A stretch of DNA of 64,000 nucleotides from Aeromonas diversa CDC 2478-85 (GCF_000819805.1 NZ_CDCE01000020.1:76726-140725); one strand, 5' to 3'; positions 27,184 through 35,895 are shown, counted from the first letter of the stretch. Translations and numbers: made by a program. Notes: generated by a model not told the origin, from the sequence alone.

Positions 27184-27924
27184 TTATTCGAGCCAGATGA
27201 GAGAGACCATGCGTCCGGTCTGACTATCGCGGCGGTAGGAGTAGAAGCGTGCCGGATCGCTCACGGTGCAGTGCTCGCCGCCATAGACGGCGCTGACGCC
27301 GGCGCGAGCCAGGCGCAGACGGGCCAGGGCATAGATGTCCGCCAGCCACTTGCCAACATTGGGCGATGGTGTGAAGGCGGCGACCGCCTCGGCCTGATCG
27401 GCTAGGAAGGCATCACGCACCTCGGGACCCACCTCGAAGGCGTTCGGGCCGATGGCTGGCCCCATCCAGGCCAGTACCTCGGCCGGCTCGCAGCCCATGG
27501 CGTTGAGGGTTTCCTCCAGCACGCCGGCGTGCAGGCCGCGCCAGCCAGCGTGGGCTGCCGCCACCACTGTGCCGGCGCGATCGCAAAATAGCACCGGCAG
27601 GCAGTCGGCTGTCATCACGGCGCAGGGTTGACGGGCCTGATGGGCGCAGGCGGCGTCAGCCTCTGGCGCAGTGGTGAAGGGGGCGCCGGCTTGGTGCACT
27701 GCGGTGCCGTGTACCTGGGTCAGCCAGGGAATCCTGCCCGGGATGCTGGCCTCCTGCTGGAGCAGAGCCCGGTTGGCCAGCACGGTGGCCGGGTCGTCCC
27801 CCACGTGATCCCCCAGGTTGAGGCCGGTAAAGGCGCCCACGCTCAGGCCGCCGGCGCGGGTGGTGGAGAGGGCGCGTACCCTGGCCGGGGCCGGCCAGTC
27901 GGGCTGAATAAAGAAAAGCGGCAT
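27184..27924 (-). CDS. pgeF: PgeF/YfiH-family purine nucleoside phosphorylase
   Basis: A member of the multicopper-laccase-like YfiH family (Pfam Cu-oxidase_4), reported to cleave purine nucleosides and to edit peptidoglycan precursors. Conserved pieces are STTRAGG, the WLTQVHGT motif, ADCLPVLFCD, and AHAGWRGL with the metal-binding His/Cys set. It is 246 aa (E. coli 243). The gene order rluD-pgeF-clpB is the one common in gamma-proteobacteria. A terminator separates it from rluD, so it is probably expressed from its own promoter. Confidence 0.9.
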   Translation of the reverse strand: MPLFFIQPDWPAPARVRALSTTRAGGLSVGAFTGLNLGDHVGDDPATVLANRALLQQEASIPGRIPWLTQVHGTAVHQAGAPFTTAPEADAACAHQARQPCAVMTADCLPVLFCDRAGTVVAAAHAGWRGLHAGVLEETLNAMGCEPAEVLAWMGPAIGPNAFEVGPEVRDAFLADQAEAVAAFTPSPNVGKWLADIYALARLRLARAGVSAVYGGEHCTVSDPARFYSYRRDSQTGRMVSLIWLE

Positions 27925-27983
27925 GAAGAGGCTCCGGTGCGATCGAGGTCGCCGACCATAGCGGTTGCCAGGGAGCGGGGCAA

Positions 27984-28009
27984 TAAAAAACGGGGCCCGT
28001 GGGCCCCGT
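27984..28009 (-). terminator. Terminator of rluD
   Basis: ACGGGGCCC-AC-GGGCCCCGT on the minus strand, followed by TTTTTT, starting 18 nt after the rluD stop. Confidence 0.88.
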
Positions 28010-28026
28010 CGCTCTGTATTGGTGGC

Positions 28027-29007
28027 TTACATCCAGACCAGATCGTCCGGGTTGGCCTCGGTGTCGGCGCGCAGCACCTCCATCAGATCCACCATGTCCT
28101 GGGGAGTGGGGGAGTGCCACTGCATCATCTCGCCGGTGATGGGGTGGGCGAGCTGCAGCATGGTGGCGTGCAGCGCCTGACGGCGGAAGCCGCGCAGGGC
28201 CTCGGTCAGCTCGGGGGTGGCGTTGCGCAGGGGGCGCAGGCGACCACCGTAGACGGGATCGCCGACCAAGGGGTGCTTGATGTGGGCCATGTGCACGCGG
28301 ATCTGGTGGGTACGACCGGTCTCCAGGCGCAGGCGCAACCGGGTGTGGCCACGGAACTTCTCGTGCACCCGGTAGTGGGTGACCGAGGGGCGCCCGTTCG
28401 GGATCACGGCCATGTGGGTTCGCTGGGTCGGATGACGACCGATGGGGGCATCGACGGTGCCGCCGGCGGTCATGTGACCGATGGCGATGGCTTCGTACTC
28501 CCGGGTGATCTGACGCGCTTGCAGGTCCTCCACCAGGTGAGTCTGGGCCGGTACCGTCTTGGCGATCACCATCAGGCCAGTGGTGTCTTTATCCAGACGG
28601 TGCACGATACCGGCGCGGGGCACCTCGGCGATGCTCGGGTAGCGGTGGAGCAGGGCGTTGAGCACGGTACCGTCCGGGGTGCCGGCGCCCGGATGGACCA
28701 CCAGACCGGCCGGCTTGTCGATGACCAGAATGTGCTCATCCTCGAAGACGATGTTCAGCTCGATATTCTGGGCGTCGAAGCGGGTGTCCTCTTCCAGCTC
28801 GGCACGGATGTGCACGCTCTGCCCGGCCAGGATCTTCTCGCGCGGGGTATTGGCAATCTGACCGTCCAGGGTCACTCTGTCCTGTAAAATCCACTCTTTG
28901 ATGCGGGTCCGGGAGTAGTCCGGAAAGAGTTCGGCCAGGGCCTGGTCCAGGCGCTGCCCGAATTGGTGATCCTGGAATTCACCTGTCAGTTCAATATGCT
29001 GGCTCAT
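28027..29007 (-). CDS. rluD: 23S rRNA pseudouridine synthase RluD
   Basis: Makes pseudouridines 1911, 1915 and 1917 of 23S rRNA. An N-terminal S4 RNA-binding domain (GQRLDQALAELFPDYSRTR) is followed by the RluA-family catalytic domain with the Asp in GIVHRLDKDTTGL near residue 139. It is 326 aa (E. coli 326). It is divergent from bamD, the arrangement conserved in gamma-proteobacteria. Confidence 0.96.
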   Translation of the reverse strand: MSQHIELTGEFQDHQFGQRLDQALAELFPDYSRTRIKEWILQDRVTLDGQIANTPREKILAGQSVHIRAELEEDTRFDAQNIELNIVFEDEHILVIDKPAGLVVHPGAGTPDGTVLNALLHRYPSIAEVPRAGIVHRLDKDTTGLMVIAKTVPAQTHLVEDLQARQITREYEAIAIGHMTAGGTVDAPIGRHPTQRTHMAVIPNGRPSVTHYRVHEKFRGHTRLRLRLETGRTHQIRVHMAHIKHPLVGDPVYGGRLRPLRNATPELTEALRGFRRQALHATMLQLAHPITGEMMQWHSPTPQDMVDLMEVLRADTEANPDDLVWM

Positions 29008-29106
29008 CTAACGTCTCTAGAGCTGGGTTATCAATTCAAAAAGAATCCGGCTATTCTAGCTTTTCTTTTAGCCAAGCATAACGGATACTTTGCCAATTTC
29101 GTGGAA

Positions 29107-29880
29107 ATGGACCGGATGTTGTTGATGGGAAAGAAGTCTCGCCTGCTGTTATCACTGGCTCTGGCCACTGTCATGGCCACGGGTTGTTCCAGCACCAAGC
29201 CCAAGGTTCCCGACGAGCCGCCCGAGGTTCTCTACCAGAAGGCGCGCCTCAAGCTGGACGCCGGTAACTACGCCAATGCCGTCGAGTTGCTCGAAGCGCT
29301 CGACTCTCGTTACCCGTTCGGTGCCTATTCTACCCAGGTGCAGCTGGACCTCATCTATGCCTACTACAAGCAGGATGACAACGCCCAAGCGATCGCCAAC
29401 ATCGACCGCTTCATCCGTCTGAACCCGGCGCACAAGAACATCGACTACGTCTATTACATGCGTGGTTTGACCAACATGGCGGCCGACTACAACTTCTTCC
29501 AGGATCTGGTGGGGATCGATCGGGACGACAAGGATCCGGCCTACGCCCGTCAGGCCTTCCGTGACTTCAAATTGCTCATCCAGAGCCATCCTAACAGCCA
29601 GTATGCGGCCGATGCCCGTGCCCGCATGATCGGTCTCAAGAACCGACTGGCCAAGTATGACCTGAGCGTCGCCGAATACTATGTCCGCCGTGGCGCCCTG
29701 GTGGCTGCCGCCAACCGGGCCAAGCAGCTGGTAGAAGATTTCCCGGACACGCCTCAGGCCGAGCAGGCCCTGGAGATCATGGTGAAGTCTTATGATGACC
29801 TCAAGCTGCCGGATATGGCGCGCCATGCCCGTGAGGTGCTTGCCAAGAACTACCCGGACAACCGCCTGGGCAGAGGCTAA
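29107..29880 (+). CDS. bamD: BamD outer-membrane assembly lipoprotein
   Basis: Essential lipoprotein of the BAM complex that inserts beta-barrel proteins. A lipoprotein signal ends at VMATGCSS, with five TPR-like repeats after it (YQKARLKLDAGNYANAVELL onward). It is 257 aa from the ATG at 29107 (E. coli 245); ATGs at 29116 and 29125 are alternatives, none with a strong ribosome site, and 29125 would give the most typical signal length. The open frame further upstream is not family-like. It ends at a strong terminator. Confidence 0.94.
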   Translation: MDRMLLMGKKSRLLLSLALATVMATGCSSTKPKVPDEPPEVLYQKARLKLDAGNYANAVELLEALDSRYPFGAYSTQVQLDLIYAYYKQDDNAQAIANIDRFIRLNPAHKNIDYVYYMRGLTNMAADYNFFQDLVGIDRDDKDPAYARQAFRDFKLLIQSHPNSQYAADARARMIGLKNRLAKYDLSVAEYYVRRGALVAAANRAKQLVEDFPDTPQAEQALEIMVKSYDDLKLPDMARHAREVLAKNYPDNRLGRG

Positions 29881-29894
29881 CCACCCCTTCCAAT

Positions 29895-29927
29895 AAAAAA
29901 ACCGGAGCATCAGGCTCCGGTTTTTTT
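29895..29927. terminator. Bidirectional terminator between bamD and cyuA
   Basis: CCGGAGC-ATCAG-GCTCCGG stem with A7 and T7 on either side. Confidence 0.92.
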
Positions 29928-29948
29928 ATTCCTGCGGCTTGACCCTTA

Positions 29949-31238
29949 TCAGGAGGGCTTGGCCTGCTTGTTACGCATGATGTTGATGATCTCGATGTCG
30001 GTATCCAGCATGCCCTCCTTGGAGAGGCGCCCCAGGTTGGCAATGGTCTGATCCACATCATCGGCCACGATCCCCTCGCTCTGGGTCACCCTCAGGTTGT
30101 TGATGGCCAGCAGGGAGGATTTGACGGCGGCAGAGGTCGAGGTCGACACCTTCATGGAGCAGGCACTGCCGGCCCCGTCGCAGATGATGCCAGATACATC
30201 CCCAATCATGTTGTTGATGCAGTGACTGATCTGCTCGTACTGGCCCCCCAGCAGCCAGGTGATGGCGGCGCCGGAGCCCATGGCGGCGGTGCTGGCGGCG
30301 CACAGGGCCGACAGCTTGTTCTGGTAGGTCTTGATGTAGATGGCGATGAGGTGGCTCATCACCAGGGCCCGGGTGAGTTGCTCGTCGCTCGCCTGGAGGA
30401 AGCGGGCGGCGGCGACCACCGGCATGGTGGCGGCGATCCCCTGGTTGCCTGAGCCCGAGTTGGACATGGCCGGCAGCATGGCGCCGTCCATGCGGGCGTC
30501 GGAGGCGGCCGAGGAGAGACGCATGGCCAGCGTCATCAGATCGTCCGAGAGCAGCTTGCGCTCCACCTGCTCGGTGAGGATCTTGCCGATCCGCAGGCCA
30601 TAGCCCTGCAGCCCTTCATCGGCAAGCGCCTGGTTGAGGCGCGCCGCCTCGCGAATAAAATCGATCTCGGCAAGGGGCACGGCCAGGGCGAAGTCGACGA
30701 TCTCACGCAGGGACATGCTGGGGGTGGCGGACTTGGCAGGTTGGATCTGCACGCCGGGAGCGCTGTCTTGCTGCAACAGCACCTCGCCATCCTTTTCCAT
30801 CAGTATGATGCGAGTGTGATCGGTGCAGATCACCACCCGGGCCGTGTGTCCCGCCGCCTGCGCCTCGACCTCGGCGTAGAGCACATCCGGTACGTCCTTC
30901 ACGTCGACCGAGATGGCCGGCAGCAGGGTCTTGGCATGCTCCACATGCGCCTGGGTGAGGCCCTTGAGCACCTCCAGCCCTCCCTGCGGATTCCCGCCTA
31001 CGGCGCCCACCGCCGCCGCAACCGGCAGGCCTATCATGCCGGTGCCGGGTACCCCGACCCCCATGCCGTTTTTGAACAGGTTGCCGCTCACCCAGACATT
31101 CATTTGTTCGGGCTCGACGCCGAGCAGCTGACGGCAGTTGGCAGCCGCCAGGGCTACCGACATGGGCTCGGTACAACCGAGTGCCGGCACCACCTCGCGC
31201 TTGAGCAGGGTAATGAAATCAGACCAATGTTGCGTCAT
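29949..31238 (-). CDS. cyuA: CyuA/YhaM-type L-cysteine desulfidase
   Basis: A 429-residue UPF0597-family enzyme related to the iron-sulphur L-serine/L-cysteine lyases. E. coli CyuA (YhaM) degrades cysteine to pyruvate, ammonia and sulphide. The conserved ALGCTEPMSVALA block lies near residue 20, with further cysteines in IICDGAGSACSMKVS near the C terminus that could hold a 4Fe-4S cluster. Its start overlaps the end of the upstream regulator gene by 20 nt, so the two are coupled. Substrate choice (cysteine versus serine) is inferred. Confidence 0.85.
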   Translation of the reverse strand: MTQHWSDFITLLKREVVPALGCTEPMSVALAAANCRQLLGVEPEQMNVWVSGNLFKNGMGVGVPGTGMIGLPVAAAVGAVGGNPQGGLEVLKGLTQAHVEHAKTLLPAISVDVKDVPDVLYAEVEAQAAGHTARVVICTDHTRIILMEKDGEVLLQQDSAPGVQIQPAKSATPSMSLREIVDFALAVPLAEIDFIREAARLNQALADEGLQGYGLRIGKILTEQVERKLLSDDLMTLAMRLSSAASDARMDGAMLPAMSNSGSGNQGIAATMPVVAAARFLQASDEQLTRALVMSHLIAIYIKTYQNKLSALCAASTAAMGSGAAITWLLGGQYEQISHCINNMIGDVSGIICDGAGSACSMKVSTSTSAAVKSSLLAINNLRVTQSEGIVADDVDQTIANLGRLSKEGMLDTDIEIINIMRNKQAKPS

Positions 31239-31935
31239 GGGACGGGTTCTCTGTGTGTGGGCCTTCCTGATGCTTTGCCAGGGCGGCCTTGTGATTGCGA
31301 ATATGCAGATAGACGGTATGGCGCGACAGGCCGAGCCGATCCGCTACCTGCTGGGCGGCATCCTTGATGTCGAAGATGCCCTGATCATAGAGGCGGCAGA
31401 CGATGGCCCGGTTGCGCGAGCCGGGCGTCAGGGCCGGATCCTCGTCGACCCGGGCCATCACCTGTTCCACCAGATCCTCCACCGAATGGGCGAAGGTCTC
31501 TTGCTGCTGACTCTCCTGGGTCACCGGGGCCAGCGCCTGCAGCAGGCCCGACAAGGGGGTATCGAGGCTGAAGTTGACGCACAGCATGCCGACGGCCTGC
31601 CCGGTCCGTGAACGCAGCGTGACCGAAGCGGACTTCATCAGGCCCCCCTCGCGGGTTCGGGTGAAGTAGCTGCTCCATGCCTCCCCCTCGAGGGCCGTGA
31701 TCCGGGAGAGCGCAAAGTCAGTCACCGGGGCCCCCTTCTTGCGTCCGGTAACATGGCCGTTGGCTATCTTGATCACCGAGGCGTGCAGGTTGTCAAAGGC
31801 GTGCAGCACGACCTCACAACCCGGTCCAAACAGGGCGGCCAGCGCATCGACCACCGGCTCGAAGCTGGCGAGCAGGTGGCGCGCCTCTTCATCGAGTGGC
31901 GACGTGGCAGAGACGGTGGCAGGAGTGAGAGGCAT
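31219..31935 (-). CDS. YheO-type PAS/HTH transcriptional regulator
   Basis: A 238-residue protein with an N-terminal YheO-like PAS region (EVVLHAFDNLHASVIKIANG) and a C-terminal helix-turn-helix (AAQQVADRLGLSRHTVYLHI). It precedes cyuA in the same transcript with a 20-nt overlap, so it most likely controls cysteine catabolism and perhaps its own synthesis. This differs from E. coli, where cyuPA is controlled by an Lrp-type protein. The ligand is unknown. An inverted repeat 38 nt upstream of the start codon is a candidate operator. Confidence 0.82.
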   Translation of the reverse strand: MPLTPATVSATSPLDEEARHLLASFEPVVDALAALFGPGCEVVLHAFDNLHASVIKIANGHVTGRKKGAPVTDFALSRITALEGEAWSSYFTRTREGGLMKSASVTLRSRTGQAVGMLCVNFSLDTPLSGLLQALAPVTQESQQQETFAHSVEDLVEQVMARVDEDPALTPGSRNRAIVCRLYDQGIFDIKDAAQQVADRLGLSRHTVYLHIRNHKAALAKHQEGPHTENPSHDATLV

Positions 31936-31972
31936 GTCAACAAAAGTTTAGTTATTAAAATGGAAAGTCATG

Positions 31973-32007
31973 TTAAACGGCGAATTGAGGGGGTTCAATC
32001 CGTTTAA
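31973..32007. promoter_or_regulatory. Inverted repeat upstream of the YheO-type regulator
   Basis: TTAAACGG...ATTGA and TCAAT...CCGTTTAA form an imperfect 35-bp palindrome with a GGGGGT centre. AT-rich promoter-like sequence flanks it. It is a likely operator for the regulator it precedes. Confidence 0.5.
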
Positions 32008-32384
32008 TGAAGAAAATGGGATAAATTACTCAACTTTTTTTAATGTGGACTCAGCAGGGCGCGAGCGGCCCATGAGTGACCCCGGATAATCTTGTGGTCA
32101 AAAAAAAGACGACATTTTGCTTGCGTCGTGACCAACAGTTAGCGCAGAATGCGCCCCGGCCCGTCAAGACGGCCCGTTTGTGTAATCCCTGCCATATCCG
32201 CCGCCACGTTTGTCAGTCTTTCACAGCCCCGCAGTCTGAACAGGTCCGGCTCCCTCGAGGAGTCATACCGAGCTATTCCTCCCTTGCGTTATTCCGCCAC
32301 AGCGGAAGAGGGATCCTGAACCACGCCACCCAGGTGCCAGCCAGAAGAGGAGTTATCAAAACCAATATCTTTGTGAGAAGTACC
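32008..32384. other. Intergenic stretch without a recognised gene
   Basis: Between the regulator promoter and the small open frame at 32385 I see no convincing coding frame, RNA gene or known riboswitch. A run of T/A at 32030-32040 and purine-rich GAGGAG-like tracts near 32255 and 32345 are the only notable elements. A long in-frame extension of the small gene runs through here but shows no protein-like composition. Confidence 0.4.
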
Positions 32385-32558
32385 ATGAAAAAGTTGATTA
32401 CCCATAAGCCGCTGCGCCGTAGCAAACCGCTCGAACTCCCGCAGGACGAACCCTTCGTTCACACCACTCTGATCCGATTCAGCACCGCCAGTTGCGGCGG
32501 ATATGCCATCGAGATCGACGGCTGTCCAGGCGAGTTCTCCATCGACGATCTTCATTGA
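32385..32558 (+). CDS. Small hypothetical protein
   Basis: 57 residues, basic at the N terminus (MKKLITHKPLRRSKP) and acidic at the C terminus (ending SIDDLH), with two cysteines (ASCGGYAIEIDGCPG). No signal peptide, membrane segment or known family is recognised. The ribosome site before the ATG is weak (GAGAAG). The reading extends upstream to 32076 without a stop, but the shorter form looks more protein-like. It may be a real small gene. Confidence 0.4.
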   Translation: MKKLITHKPLRRSKPLELPQDEPFVHTTLIRFSTASCGGYAIEIDGCPGEFSIDDLH

Positions 32559-32616
32559 TCTTGTGGCCGGGTCGCAGCTCACGGCGACCTGCCCTGCCAT
32601 CACTCTCCCCGCCTCG

Positions 32617-32640
32617 GCACTATTTGTCACAAAATAGTGC
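32617..32640. promoter_or_regulatory. Palindrome upstream of the cytochrome b562 gene
   Basis: GCACTATTT and AAATAGTGC form a perfect 9-bp inverted repeat with a 6-nt centre, about 100 nt before the b562 start codon. It could be an operator or the terminator of the small gene at 32385; there is only a short T run after it. Confidence 0.4.
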
Positions 32641-32743
32641 GATTTTCACAAACGGTTCACCTAATGCCATGGCATCATGTGCTCCTGGAAGTATTTTTCA
32701 GGCTCAAATGAGCTCATTCGCCGTCGATTATAAGGAAACCATC

Positions 32744-33118
32744 ATGCTGAAAACCTTGCTGCTGCCTCTCGTTATCGGTGCCATCGCCCTTCCGGCCCTT
32801 CCGGCCCTGGCGGGGGATCTCGAACAACCCATGAAGAAGATCGGCTTTAACTACAAGCAGGCGCTCAAGGCCGATGATGCCGCCACCATGGAGAAACACC
32901 TGGTAGCGATGAAGAGCGAGGTGGAAGAGGCCAAGGGACGCCAGATGCCGGCCGCCAAGAAAGAGAAGTTCCTGCAAGGGCTGGACGAAGTACAAAAGGA
33001 GCTGGATGCCAGCCTGGCTGCCCTCAAGGCGGGCGATGAGGCCAAGGCGCGTCAGCACCTCTCCCGGATCAACGATCTGAAGAAGGAGTATCACCAATAT
33101 GCCAAGCAGAAAGGGTAA
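32744..33118 (+). CDS. Cytochrome b562-family periplasmic protein
   Basis: A 124-residue exported four-helix-bundle haem protein. The signal peptide ends near ALPALA; mature DLEQPMKKIG gives the axial Met at position 7, and the C-terminal KKEYHQYAKQ gives the axial His, as in E. coli cytochrome b562. AAGGAA precedes the ATG. The last 20 nt overlap the start of the cytochrome b561 gene, which suggests that the soluble carrier exchanges electrons with that membrane cytochrome; this is inferred. Confidence 0.85.
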   Translation: MLKTLLLPLVIGAIALPALPALAGDLEQPMKKIGFNYKQALKADDAATMEKHLVAMKSEVEEAKGRQMPAAKKEKFLQGLDEVQKELDASLAALKAGDEAKARQHLSRINDLKKEYHQYAKQKG

Positions 33119-33623
33119 CCACTTTCGCTGGGATCCCCTGGTGCGCTTCGCGCACTGGGGGGTGGTGTTCTGCTGTGCGGCCAACCTCTGGTTTAACGAG
33201 CCGGGGGAGCCGCTCCATGAGCGGCTCGGCTATCTGGCCATGGCCCTGATCGCGGTGCGGTTGGTCTGGGGCTTTACCTTCGCCGGACCCCATGCCCGCC
33301 TTGGCGCCCTCTGGCCGAGTCTGGGTGAGCTGCGTCAGCAGCGTCAGGCGATGCGAGAGCGACATCCGCCGGCGGCGGGTCACCACGGTACCGGCAAGCT
33401 GGCGGTCTGGGCTCTGTGGGGCACCATATTGGCCACTGCGTTTACCGGTTGGTTGCAAAACACCGAGCAGGGGTTTGTCTGGGGGGCCGACGAGTGGCAC
33501 GAGTGGTGCACTTGGGCGCTGCAAGGGCTGATCGCCCTGCATCTGGTCGCCATTGCCCTGACCTCCTGGCGCCAGCGCAGTAACCTGGTGCTGCGCATGC
33601 TGCCCGGCAGGGAAGTTCGTTAA
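33099..33623 (+). CDS. Cytochrome b561-family membrane protein
   Basis: A 174-residue membrane di-haem cytochrome with about four hydrophobic segments. Conserved histidines lie in RFAHWGVVF, PLHERLGYLAM, TGKLAVWALWG (preceded by HH) and LIALHLVAIAL, as in the bacterial b561/hydrogenase cytochrome b family. It overlaps the b562 gene by 20 nt, so translation is coupled. Its electron donor could be quinol; this is not shown by the sequence. Confidence 0.85.
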   Translation: MPSRKGNHFRWDPLVRFAHWGVVFCCAANLWFNEPGEPLHERLGYLAMALIAVRLVWGFTFAGPHARLGALWPSLGELRQQRQAMRERHPPAAGHHGTGKLAVWALWGTILATAFTGWLQNTEQGFVWGADEWHEWCTWALQGLIALHLVAIALTSWRQRSNLVLRMLPGREVR

Positions 33624-33703
33624 TCCCCGCAGGGGCTATGGTGATGAGGCCAGTATACCCTCACCATGAGCCCCTCCTGTTGACCCCGATCGTCGCGATG
33701 GCG

Positions 33704-34165
33704 CTAGCCCATCTGTTGGCGCAGTGCGAGGCAATGTGCCGCCAGCGTCGGGTCGGCGGCGGTCTGCTCCAGCAGGGTCAGCAGGCGTGCTATCGCCGCC
33801 TCTGGCTGCTGTGCCTCCAGCTCGCTGAGGGCCAGAAAGAGGCCGAACTCCCGGGCGCCGGGAAAGCGCTTCATTCCCTCTTCCAGCACCTGACGCGACT
33901 CGGGAAAACGGCCTAGCTGCCTCAGCACGGCACCCAATCCCAGCTGGGCGCTGCGCCACTCCTCCCGCGCGAGTCCAATCGCGATCGCTTGCCGATAATA
34001 GGCCTCTGCCTCCGACTCACGACCGAGGCGCTCGCAGATGCCTGCCAGGGTCAGGCAGGTCATGGCGTCTTCGGGCTGGCCCCGCAGGGCCTGCTTGCCG
34101 ACCGTCAGGGCCAGATCCAGTTCGCCCTCGTGGCAGAGCCGCTCCATCTCCTCGCGCACACTCAT
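33704..34165 (-). CDS. TPR-repeat protein
   Basis: A 153-residue protein made of about three to four tetratricopeptide repeats (DAMTCLTLAGICERLGRESE, AQLGLGAVLRQLGRFPESRQ). No signal peptide. Its ATG overlaps the stop of the upstream nitronate monooxygenase-like gene by 4 nt, so they form an operon. A scaffolding role is typical of TPR proteins, but the partner is unknown. Confidence 0.75.
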   Translation of the reverse strand: MSVREEMERLCHEGELDLALTVGKQALRGQPEDAMTCLTLAGICERLGRESEAEAYYRQAIAIGLAREEWRSAQLGLGAVLRQLGRFPESRQVLEEGMKRFPGAREFGLFLALSELEAQQPEAAIARLLTLLEQTAADPTLAAHCLALRQQMG

Positions 34166-35205
34166 GATGTCGACTCCAACCCCTTGGCCAGCATGGCGAC
34201 GATGGCGGCGGCCGGGCCTGTGCGGCAGGCGGTGAAGCCCTGGCCGGCCCAGAGTGGGCTGTAGTCATCTTCCCCTCTGGCTTCGGCGGCGGCGCGCAGC
34301 GGTGCCAGGGCCTGCGCCGCATGGGGGAAAGGGGGAGCCAGGGGCGAGAGGGGATCGAGATGGCGCATCAGGCCGTTGACCAGGCCTCTGGCCGGGCGGC
34401 CGGTGAAGAGGGTGGTCAGGGCGGTGTGGCGTTCCCGATGTGCCAGTGCGGCCCGGTGCAGGGGAGAGGTGGTCGCCTCATCGCTGAGCAGGAACGCCGT
34501 GCCGGCCTGGACCCCGCGGGCCCCCAGGGTGAGCACGGCACGCACCGATCGCTCACTCATGATGCCGCCGGCGGCGATGACCGGCAGCCTGACGGCGGCG
34601 GCAATGGCCGGCAGCAGGGTGAAGAGCCCCTCATGCAGGGTGAGATCGTCGGACAGGAAGTGACCGCGGTGGCCACCGGCTTCCAGTCCCTGGGCGATGA
34701 TGAGGTCTGCGCCGTGGGCCTCCAGCCAGCGCGCCTCGGCCACCGTGGTCGCCGAGGAGAGCACCAGGCCTCCCCATTGCTTGATCCTCTCTATCTGCTC
34801 GGCAGAGGGGAGCCCGAAGTGAAAGCTCACCAGCGCCGGCCGGTAGTCGGCGAGGATCGCGGCTTGTTCCTCCGTGAAGGGGTGGCGTCCACTCGAGGGG
34901 ATGGTGCACTCCTGGGGGAGCCCCAGTTGCTGGTAGGCCGGCGCCAGAGCGTGGCGCCAACGAGCCAGCCGGCTGGCCTCCGGTGGTCCCTGACGATGGC
35001 AGAAGAAGTTGACGTTAAACGGGCGATCGGTGTGCGCCGTCATCCACTCCAGCTGCTGGCGCAGCTGATCCGGGGAGAGCATGGCCGCCGGCAGTGAGCC
35101 GATGGCTCCGGCCTCGCAGACGGCCAGCGCCAGACGGTGATCCTGAACGCCGGCCATGGGGGCCTGGATGAGGGGCAGGGGGCCAGGTAGTGTGTTTAGC
35201 GTCAT
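34162..35205 (-). CDS. Nitronate monooxygenase-like flavoprotein
   Basis: A 347-residue FMN-binding TIM barrel of the 2-nitropropane dioxygenase family, which oxidises alkyl nitronates such as propionate 3-nitronate. Visible family motifs are LIQAPMAGVQD at the N terminus, FNVNFFCH, LVSFHFG, the GADLIIAQGLEAGGHRG flavin/active-site block, and VIAAGGIMS. The adjacent TPR gene overlaps by 4 nt. Related dioxygenases and enoyl-ACP reductase FabK share the fold, so the substrate is inferred. Confidence 0.87.
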   Translation of the reverse strand: MTLNTLPGPLPLIQAPMAGVQDHRLALAVCEAGAIGSLPAAMLSPDQLRQQLEWMTAHTDRPFNVNFFCHRQGPPEASRLARWRHALAPAYQQLGLPQECTIPSSGRHPFTEEQAAILADYRPALVSFHFGLPSAEQIERIKQWGGLVLSSATTVAEARWLEAHGADLIIAQGLEAGGHRGHFLSDDLTLHEGLFTLLPAIAAAVRLPVIAAGGIMSERSVRAVLTLGARGVQAGTAFLLSDEATTSPLHRAALAHRERHTALTTLFTGRPARGLVNGLMRHLDPLSPLAPPFPHAAQALAPLRAAAEARGEDDYSPLWAGQGFTACRTGPAAAIVAMLAKGLESTS

Positions 35206-35268
35206 CTTCCCTCCATGGTCGATTTATCAATCGCTCTGTTGGCAGGCTATCTCATCCCGTCCGCGCTG

Positions 35269-35895
35269 TCAGCGCACGCTTCTCATCAAAAAGCTGCCCT
35301 GGGCGCAGAGCCGCTGCTCGCGCTGGCGCATCTCGATGGAGCAGGCTCTGGGATGTGCCCCGTCAGGGGTGAGACAGAGATAGAGCTCTTTTAGAAAGCG
35401 CCCGCCCACACTGCAGCTGAGGGTAATGCTCTCGGGGAGCAGCCAGGGGTTGGCCGCGAGCAGCTCTGTCCGCAGTTGATCTGGGCTGCGGCGCAGGGGC
35501 TGGGGCGGGGACTGATAGGGTTCCGGCAGCACCAACCGGCGTCTCAGGGTATCCGCCAGCTTGTGGTAGGCCAGCTGGCTCAGGCCGGAACAGGTACCGT
35601 GCTTGCGCCACTCGTGGCGATAGAGGTGCGGGCTCGGGTAGAGGTCGGGAAAGCGCCGTGCCATGGCCGGATCCCAGCGCTCATTGCCACAGTCGGCGGG
35701 ATAGCCGCGTTCGAACTGGGGCCAGAGTCCGTGCAGCACGAAGCCATAGCCCCGGTCGCACTGCTGCGCCTGTGGCCGGTTGGCACAATGCTCCGGGGAC
35801 CAGGAGAGGGTCAGGGCATAGAAGTCAAACGGCGCGTCGCCGGCGTGGCATCCAAGGGGGGCGATAAGGCTGAGCAGCAGTAGCAGGCGGCGCAT
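35269..35895 (-). CDS. rna: RNase T2-family secreted ribonuclease (RNase I type)
   Basis: A 208-residue exported endoribonuclease. A signal peptide (about residues 1-18) is followed by the two catalytic segments CAS1 (VLHGLWPQF) and CAS2 (HEWRKHGTC), each with an active-site His. Four or more cysteines suggest disulphides. E. coli RNase I is 268 aa, so this is a shorter member. The gene marks the left boundary of the lateral-flagellar locus, which begins on the other strand about 200 nt away. Confidence 0.92.
   Translation of the reverse strand: MRRLLLLLSLIAPLGCHAGDAPFDFYALTLSWSPEHCANRPQAQQCDRGYGFVLHGLWPQFERGYPADCGNERWDPAMARRFPDLYPSPHLYRHEWRKHGTCSGLSQLAYHKLADTLRRRLVLPEPYQSPPQPLRRSPDQLRTELLAANPWLLPESITLSCSVGGRFLKELYLCLTPDGAHPRACSIEMRQREQRLCAQGSFLMRSVR

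Noticed and set aside
31936..32384. Search for a known riboswitch or sRNA in the long gap before the small gene
   Set aside because: No conserved core of cobalamin, FMN, TPP, lysine, glycine or c-di-GMP elements could be recognised.
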